Below are positions 1-5,108 of a stretch of DNA of 5,108 nt, piece by piece. The notes under the pieces were generated by a model. It had not been told where the DNA came from, searched no databases, and was given only the letters and a program-made list of their open reading frames with translations. Each line of letters starts with the position of its first letter. The first letter of the stretch is position 1. The translations under genes and the position numbers were made by a program. The DNA is from Pseudonocardiales bacterium. GTDB taxonomy: Bacteria > Actinomycetota > Actinomycetes > Mycobacteriales > Jatrophihabitantaceae. The stretch is from contig JAODNL010000279.1 in assembly GCA_025465405.1 (NCBI GenBank), positions 1 to 5,108 of the forward strand, written 5' to 3'.

Positions 1-186
1 CGCCGCGCTCTTCAGCACGAGCGAAACCGCAACCCCGCCGACCGAGCCGAGCCAGAGACCAACGTCCTCCGTCGCCGCGCTCGTCAAGACGAGCGAGACC
101 GCCGCCCGGCCGACCGAGCCGAGCCAGAGACCCATCCCGTCCGTCGCCGCGCTCTTCAGCACCAGCGAAAACCGCGACCCCGGCGG
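1..186. repeat. 72-bp tandem repeat, two full copies plus a broken third
   Basis: Copy 1 is 1-72 and copy 2 is 73-144; aligned by eye without gaps they match at 60 of 72 positions. A 24-bp core (37-60 and 109-132) is identical in both. Copy 3 starts at 145, gains one A in the run near 168-172, and loses similarity at about 186. The array may continue left of the window. The 72-bp period equals 24 codons, so a coding origin is possible, but the one-base change in copy 3 breaks any shared frame. Confidence 0.85.
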
Positions 187-263
187 ATGCAAATCCACCA
201 CGGACAGACCGTCCGGCCTCGCTTGTGCGCTTCCACGAGGCGACAGTGATCCTGCGGACCAAC

Positions 264-327
264 GACGCCAAGGGACGACGACGCCAAGGGCCGACGATGC
301 CAAGGGCCGACGACGCCAAGGGCCAAC
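264..327. repeat. 16-bp tandem repeat, four copies
   Basis: Four consecutive units, 264-279, 280-295, 296-311 and 312-327, follow the pattern GACGCCAAGGGCCGAC with one or two substitutions each. Each carries the palindrome CCAAGG with one extra G. The 16-bp period is not a multiple of three, so the array would shift frame at each unit and is unlikely to encode a protein repeat. Its function is unknown; replication slippage is enough to explain its origin. Confidence 0.85.
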
Positions 328-335
328 GCCTCCGC

Positions 336-363
336 CGCCGGGTTCTTCATCACGACCGAAACC
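336..363. repeat. decayed fourth copy of the 72-bp repeat head
   Basis: The 28 bases here match the first 28 bases of the window at 24 positions. The copy lies 3' of the 16-bp array, so the array appears to sit between copies 3 and 4 of an older, longer repeat tract. The remainder of the unit after 363 is not recognisable. Confidence 0.5.
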
Positions 364-460
364 CACCTCGGCGGACCAACGTAAACGGCGTGCGGCAGAC
401 CTCGCCGCCGTCCTGTTGACGCCCAAAAGCGCCAAACGCGCAAACCTGACACGACCGTGG

Positions 461-474
461 TAGCTTCGTAGGCG
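461..474 (+). promoter_or_regulatory. possible -10 element for a leaderless start at 475
   Basis: TAGCTT at 461-466 fits the loose actinobacterial -10 pattern TANNNT and ends 8 nt before the ATG at 475, about where transcription would start for a leaderless message. There is no real Shine-Dalgarno before 475, which agrees with leaderless translation. No convincing -35 is seen at 16-19 nt spacing. TTGACG at 416-421 resembles a -35 but is too far away. Inference only. Confidence 0.3.
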
Positions 475-2316
<1,842 letters not shown>

Positions 2317-2321
2317 TCGGT

Positions 2322-2375
2322 CCCGGTGGTCAACAGCAGAATGTGGCCGACCACTGAGCGCTGTTGATCACCGGG
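2322..2375 (+). terminator. strong stem-loop after ahcY, likely intrinsic terminator
   Basis: Arms 2322-2337 and 2360-2375 pair over 16 positions, 15 Watson-Crick and one G-U (2329 with 2368). The 22-nt loop itself holds a perfect small hairpin, GTGG-CCGA-CCAC (2343-2354). The structure begins 5 nt after the ahcY stop. No T-run follows, which is common for actinobacterial terminators. It could also protect the mRNA 3' end. Confidence 0.65.
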
Positions 2376-2399
2376 GTCAGGCGGCGATCGTGCGCCGGG

Positions 2400-2430
2400 G
2401 CCTGGCCGGTGTCGTACCCCCGTGCCAGGC
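2400..2430 (+). other. hairpin ahead of the propeller gene start
   Basis: GCCTGGC (2400-2406) and GCCAGGC (2424-2430) are perfect inverted repeats around a 17-nt loop, ending 9 nt before the ATG at 2440. If transcribed, the structure would lie in the 5' leader and cover the alternative GTG at 2422. It may be chance in GC-rich DNA. Confidence 0.3.
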
Positions 2431-2439
2431 TCTGGTGAC

Positions 2440-3525
2440 ATGACAGAGGTTCTGCTGGCCGTCGGCACCAACAAGGGACTGTTGCTCGCCCGTAGCGCCG
2501 ACCGCGCGACGTGGCAGATCTCGGATCTGCAGTTCCCGATGAACGGTGTGTACGCCGTCGGGATCGACACCCGCGGCGCGGTCCCGCGACTGCTCGTCTC
2601 GGCGACCAGCGAGCACTGGGGTCCGTCGGTGTTCCACAGCGACGATCTCGGTGCGAGCTGGGCCGAGCCGGAGCAGGGCGCGATCGCGTTCCCGGAGGAC
2701 ACCGGCGCCTCCTTGGCTCGGGCCTGGCAGCTCACCCCGTCACCCAGCGAGCCCGGCGTGGTCTGGGCCGGCGCCGAGCCCAGCGCGCTGTTCCGATCCG
2801 AGGACGGCGGGGAGCACTTTTCCTTCGTCCGGTCGCTGTGGGACCACCCGCACCGGCCCGATTGGGGGGCAGGCTTCGGCGGCCAGGCGGTCCACACGGT
2901 GCTGCCGCATCCGACCGACCCGAGGCGGGTCGTCGTCGCGATGTCGACCGGCGGCGTGTACCGCAGCGAGGACGCCGGCGCCAGCTGGACGGCGGCCAAC
3001 ACCGGCATCAAGGCGTACTTCTTCCCTGATCCGTGGCCGGAGTTCGGCCAGTGCGTGCACAAGGTGGCGCGCGATCCGAGCGTCCCGGAACGGATGTACC
3101 TGCAGAATCACCACGGCGTCTACCGCAGCGACGACGACGGCCGCAGCTGGGAATCGATCGCCGACGGCCTGCCGACCGACTTCGGATTCGCGATGGCGGC
3201 GCATCCCCGGCGTGGGGACGTCGCGTACAACTTCCCGGTCACTGCCGACGCCGAACGGATCCCACCGGACCGGGCCTGCCGGGTCTACCGCACCGAGGAC
3301 GCAGGCAAGTCCTGGACCGCGCTCACGAGCGGGCTGCCGCAACAGGGCTACTACGGCATCGTGCTGCGCGATGCGCTGTGCGTCGACACTGCCGATCCAG
3401 CCGGCGTGTACTTCGGCACGCGCAACGGCGAGGTGTACGCGAGCGCCGACGAGGGCGACCACTGGTCGCTCGTCGCCGCGCACCTTCCCGACGTGTTGTG
3501 CGTCCGGGCCGCGGTCATCGGCTGA
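2440..3525 (+). CDS. Asp-box (BNR) beta-propeller protein, function unknown
   Basis: A 361-residue protein with six regularly spaced Asp-box motifs (S/T-x-D-x-G-x-x-W): SDDLGASW 67-74, SEDGGEHF 120-127, SEDAGASW 176-183, SDDDGRSW 230-237, TEDAGKSW 285-292 and SADEGDHW 335-342. They mark a beta-propeller like those of the sialidase/sortilin/Ycf48-type superfamily. There is no signal peptide or membrane segment, so it is probably cytoplasmic. Such proteins are often labelled exo-alpha-sialidase or glycosyl hydrolase, but the sialidase FRIP motif is missing from the N-terminal region (the only RIP, near 273-275, is misplaced), so that activity is not supported. The ATG at 2440 is chosen because MTEVLLAVGTNKGLLLA is a natural first propeller strand; a GTG at 2422 would add six residues. 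Neither has a good Shine-Dalgarno. The stop lies 4 nt before a ubiquitin-like gene, indicating co-translation. The role is unknown. Confidence 0.85.
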   Translation: MTEVLLAVGTNKGLLLARSADRATWQISDLQFPMNGVYAVGIDTRGAVPRLLVSATSEHWGPSVFHSDDLGASWAEPEQGAIAFPEDTGASLARAWQLTPSPSEPGVVWAGAEPSALFRSEDGGEHFSFVRSLWDHPHRPDWGAGFGGQAVHTVLPHPTDPRRVVVAMSTGGVYRSEDAGASWTAANTGIKAYFFPDPWPEFGQCVHKVARDPSVPERMYLQNHHGVYRSDDDGRSWESIADGLPTDFGFAMAAHPRRGDVAYNFPVTADAERIPPDRACRVYRTEDAGKSWTALTSGLPQQGYYGIVLRDALCVDTADPAGVYFGTRNGEVYASADEGDHWSLVAAHLPDVLCVRAAVIG

Positions 3526-3529
3526 CGCG

Positions 3530-3811
3530 ATGGCCAAGGTCGTACTCCCCGGAGCCCTGCGGCAATTCAGCGACGGTGCTGCATCGGTCGAGGTCGCGCT
3601 CGGCGACGGAGCCACGCTGGCCGACGTGCTCGACGGCCTGGCGGCACAGAAACCCGCGCTCGCGCGGCGACTGCGTGACGATCAGGGACAGCTGCGCCGG
3701 TTCGTCAACGTCTACGTCGACGGCGAGGACGCCCGGCAGGCCGGAGGGCTGGCCGCTCCGGTGCCGGCCGGCGCCGAGGTGCTGGTGCTGCCCTCGGTCG
3801 CCGGCGGATGA
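3530..3811 (+). CDS. MoaD/ThiS-family ubiquitin-fold protein with C-terminal Gly-Gly
   Basis: A 93-residue beta-grasp protein. It opens with a beta strand (AKVVLPGALRQF), followed by a second strand with GATLADVLDGLAAQKPALAR (a helix typical of the family), then FVNVYVDGEDAR near 58-69, and ends VLVLPSVAGG with Gly92-Gly93 as the last residues. A free C-terminal Gly-Gly is what MoaD, ThiS, TtuB and archaeal SAMPs use: an E1-like enzyme adenylates it, and it then carries sulfur as a thiocarboxylate or is joined to proteins. The partner is not visible here: no moaE, moeB/E1, thiamine gene or JAMM protease lies in the window. The ATG is 4 nt after the preceding stop with no clear ribosome site, so coupling to the propeller gene is likely. 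A dedicated role with the propeller protein is possible; a molybdopterin role is less likely given the context, but not excluded. Confidence 0.88.
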   Translation: MAKVVLPGALRQFSDGAASVEVALGDGATLADVLDGLAAQKPALARRLRDDQGQLRRFVNVYVDGEDARQAGGLAAPVPAGAEVLVLPSVAGG

Positions 3812-3812
3812 G

Positions 3813-4634
3813 TCAGGCGCCGGCCACCGCGGCGAAGGCGGGCAGGTAGCCACCGGACTGACCCTCCGCGGTCGGGTGATAGGACTGGGTCACGTTGCTC
3901 CAGTCCACTGAGTGCAACCAGGAGCTGCTGCCGTCGCAGATCTCATGGCCCGCGGCAAACCGTGAACGCACGTCCGCGAACGTGAAGCCATGGCGCAACG
4001 CCGCCGATCGGACGACGCCGTCGAGCACGTCCGCGCCTTCGTTGATCTTGTTGCGGGACGTCGTGCTGAGGCCGATGCAGAACCACACCGAGGTGTCGTA
4101 GAAGCGCGGGTAGCTCAGCACGACGACCTTGGCGCTCGGCGCGCGGCCGCGGATCCCGTTGTAGGCCGCGTCCAGCCAGCCGGGGACCTGCGTGCGCGCG
4201 GTGTTCTCGGCGGCGTTTACCTCGCTTACGCAGGTGTCGGTCCCGTAAATGACGCAGTCCTGCATGACGGTGGCGAAGCCGACGTCGTTCCCGCCGATGG
4301 TGATGCTGACGAGGCTGGTACTCGTGCGAAGCGCCGACAGCTGGTTCGCGGTGACGTCGGTCGTCTTCGCGCCCGAGCACGCGACGGACGTGTAGGAGGC
4401 CGGCGCGTGCGCCTGTGCCCACAGCTGCGAGTAGGCCAGCGTGCTGCGCAGGCAACTGCCGCTCGAGCTCGTGTAGCTGCCGGACCCCACTCCGGAGGAG
4501 TAGGAGTCGCCGAGTGCGACGTAGTTGGCGCCCGCGGCCTGCGCCGGCCCTGCCGTAACCATGACGGCGGCCGCCACGGTTGCCGCTACCGCGGCGAGAA
4601 CGGCTGCGACGTACGGAAGACGCGATCTGGGCAC
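3813..4634 (-). CDS. secreted SGNH/GDSL-family esterase or lipase
   Basis: A 273-residue exported hydrolase. Residues 1-33 form a signal peptide: basic MPRSR, a long Ala/Val hydrophobic core, and an AQA-A type cleavage site near 33/34. SGNH blocks are in order: ALGDSYSSG with nucleophile Ser44, CSGAKT with Gly88, IGGNDVGF with Asn116, and SYHPTAEGQ with His253. No DxxH precedes the histidine (the sequence is TQSYH), so the triad acid may be absent or replaced by a main-chain carbonyl, as described for Streptomyces scabies esterase. Six cysteines (61, 86, 127, 135, 186, 233) could form three disulfides, as in the Streptomyces secreted lipases. Substrate unknown, probably an ester lipid. The GTG at 4634 is chosen over one at 4694 because GGAGG lies 5 nt ahead and the signal peptide then starts correctly. 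It converges on the upstream operon with 1 nt between the stops and diverges from mtrA. Confidence 0.92.
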   Translation of the reverse strand: MPRSRLPYVAAVLAAVAATVAAAVMVTAGPAQAAGANYVALGDSYSSGVGSGSYTSSSGSCLRSTLAYSQLWAQAHAPASYTSVACSGAKTTDVTANQLSALRTSTSLVSITIGGNDVGFATVMQDCVIYGTDTCVSEVNAAENTARTQVPGWLDAAYNGIRGRAPSAKVVVLSYPRFYDTSVWFCIGLSTTSRNKINEGADVLDGVVRSAALRHGFTFADVRSRFAAGHEICDGSSSWLHSVDWSNVTQSYHPTAEGQSGGYLPAFAAVAGA

Positions 4635-4639
4635 GTGGA

Positions 4640-4644
4640 CCTCC
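4640..4644 (-). promoter_or_regulatory. ribosome binding site of the esterase gene
   Basis: On the minus strand GGAGG lies 5 nt before the GTG at 4634. It fixes the start and rules out the 20-residue longer version beginning at 4694, which would place Cys-rich residues ahead of the signal peptide. Confidence 0.8.
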
Positions 4645-4661
4645 GCGAACCGACCAGAACA

Positions 4662-4678
4662 GTACGGACAATCTGTAC
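4662..4678. promoter_or_regulatory. 17-bp imperfect palindrome, possible operator
   Basis: GTACGGA-CAA-TCTGTAC: 7-bp arms with one mismatch around a 3-bp centre. It lies 17 bp upstream of the esterase ribosome site, in the region between the divergent esterase and mtrA genes. On the minus strand it overlaps TACAGA, which has TTCCAA 17 nt upstream; this is only a poor promoter match. The size and symmetry suit a dimeric repressor. No known regulator motif is recognised. Confidence 0.35.
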
Positions 4679-4775
4679 CAGGTAAACCGCGCACTTGGAA
4701 GATGATCTAGCCCCTCCGCGGTCAAACCGTCGCGGCGCGTGCTGCACGGACCGCCGAGATGTCACGATGTGTGGC

Positions 4776-5108
4776 GTGAAACCACGCGTCCTCGTCGTCG
4801 ACGACGACTCCGCCCTGGCCGAGATGCTCGGAATCGTGCTGCGCACCGACGGCTTCGAGCCGGCGTTCGTCGCCGACGGCAGTCGCGCGCTGCAGGCCTT
4901 CCGGGAGACGAAACCGGACGTCGTGCTGCTCGATCTGATGCTGCCCGGGCTCTCCGGCATCGACGTGTGCCGGGCCATCCGAGCCGAGAGCGGCACGCCG
5001 ATCATCATGCTGACCGCCAAGAGCGACACCGTCGACATCGTGCTCGGGCTCGAGTCGGGCGCCGACGACTACGTCGTCAAGCCGTTCAAACCGAAGGAGC
5101 TCGTCGCC
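4776..5108 (+). CDS. mtrA: MtrA-type response regulator, receiver domain (5' part only)
   Basis: The first 111 residues of an OmpR-family response regulator; the DNA-binding winged helix lies beyond the window. The receiver domain shows the acidic pocket VVDDD (8-12), phospho-acceptor Asp53 in LLDLMLPG, Thr80 in MLTAKSDTVD, and Lys102 in VKPFKPKELVA. The stretches LAEMLGIVLR, GLESGADDY and KPFKPKELVA match MtrA of Mycobacterium and Streptomyces as I recall them. MtrA is phosphorylated by the sensor kinase MtrB and controls cell-envelope, division and replication genes; mtrB and lpqB are expected downstream. The start is uncertain. GTG 4776 gives MKPRVLVVDDD, like Streptomyces MtrA; ATG 4767 adds three residues and would put the acceptor at Asp56, as in M. 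tuberculosis numbering. Neither has a clear Shine-Dalgarno. Confidence 0.9.
   Translation, partial: MKPRVLVVDDDSALAEMLGIVLRTDGFEPAFVADGSRALQAFRETKPDVVLLDLMLPGLSGIDVCRAIRAESGTPIIMLTAKSDTVDIVLGLESGADDYVVKPFKPKELVA

Larger units (their letters stand above)
1..460. other. repeat-rich left flank, no supportable gene
   Basis: The stretch is mostly the two repeat arrays. It is poor in stop codons: plus frame 2 is open from position 2 to a TAG at 461-463, plus frame 3 to a TGA at 417-419, and plus frame 1 to a TGA at 247-249. The minus-strand frame that pairs with plus frame 1 is open across the whole stretch. Within the 72-bp units G and C concentrate at the positions that are third bases of plus frame 2, which are also third bases of that minus frame. 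The minus frame reads a hydrophobic repeat containing GLWLGSVGGVAVSLVLKSAA. The plus frame reads a Ser/Thr/Pro/Glu-rich repeat with no ATG or GTG start in view. I recognise no protein family in any frame. Either the end of a neighbouring gene enters from the left, or this is non-coding repeat DNA; I lean to the latter. Confidence 0.5.

Noticed and set aside
264..327. CRISPR array
   Set aside because: The 16-bp units are contiguous with no spacers, and no cas genes are present.
225..419. Short plus-strand open frame starting at GTG 225
   Set aside because: It lies mostly inside the 16-bp repeat array, has no ribosome site, and competes with other frames equally open there.
156..452. Minus-strand open frame of 98 codons over the repeats
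   Set aside because: It reads low-complexity translations of the 16-bp array and resembles no known family.
400..474. SAM or SAH riboswitch before merR-ahcY
   Set aside because: No recognisable conserved core or paired architecture, and the start at 475 looks leaderless.
2440..3525. Sialidase activity for the propeller protein
   Set aside because: Asp boxes alone are not diagnostic; the N-terminal FRIP motif and arginine triad pattern are not evident.
2546..3811. 421-codon plus frame running over the propeller gene and sharing the ubiquitin-like reading frame
   Set aside because: Its first 300 or so residues are an Arg/Ser/Thr/Pro-rich shadow of the propeller gene; only the part from 3530 is a real protein.
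4716..4736. GC-rich hairpin CCGCGGT...ACCGTCGCGG between the divergent genes
   Set aside because: Only 4 bp pair cleanly before a bulge; this is expected by chance at this base composition.
4761..4766. GTCACG as an MtrA binding half-site
   Set aside because: MtrA boxes are direct repeats with defined spacing; only one imperfect half-site is seen.

Overview
The window is high-GC bacterial DNA whose genes, codon use and order point to an actinomycete (Actinomycetota). The strongest markers are a long-form S-adenosylhomocysteine hydrolase ending in KPDHYRY and, at the right edge, the start of an MtrA-type response regulator. sahH/ahcY followed by mtrA is a familiar actinobacterial order. The genus cannot be fixed from this sequence.

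Layout. Positions 1-460 hold no supportable gene. They contain 72-bp tandem repeats (two full copies, a third broken one, a decayed fourth) and a separate array of four 16-bp repeats. Positions 475-2316 are one uninterrupted frame. It encodes a MerR-type helix-turn-helix domain (about residues 1-84), a short linker, and then complete AhcY. AhcY has its own GTG start at 835 behind a good Shine-Dalgarno. A strong stem-loop (2322-2375) follows 5 nt after the stop and probably ends this unit. Next comes a two-gene operon: a six-Asp-box beta-propeller protein (2440-3525) and, 4 nt later, a 93-residue MoaD/ThiS-type ubiquitin-fold protein ending in Gly-Gly (3530-3811). Convergent to it, with one base between the stop codons, is a secreted SGNH/GDSL esterase on the minus strand (3813-4634). 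The region between this gene and mtrA carries a 17-bp imperfect palindrome. mtrA (from 4776) runs off the window.

How the genes relate. AhcY clears S-adenosylhomocysteine and so keeps SAM-dependent methylation running. The MerR-like part is the obvious candidate local regulator, but here it is physically continuous with the enzyme. The propeller and ubiquitin-like pair look co-translated and may act together; no E1-like activating enzyme, MoaE or protease is in view. The esterase is an independent exported enzyme. MtrA belongs to the MtrAB cell-envelope and cell-cycle two-component system, whose remaining genes would lie to the right.

The most unusual items are the in-frame MerR-AhcY joint with a retained internal start, the propeller/Gly-Gly-modifier pair, and the repeat-rich left flank.
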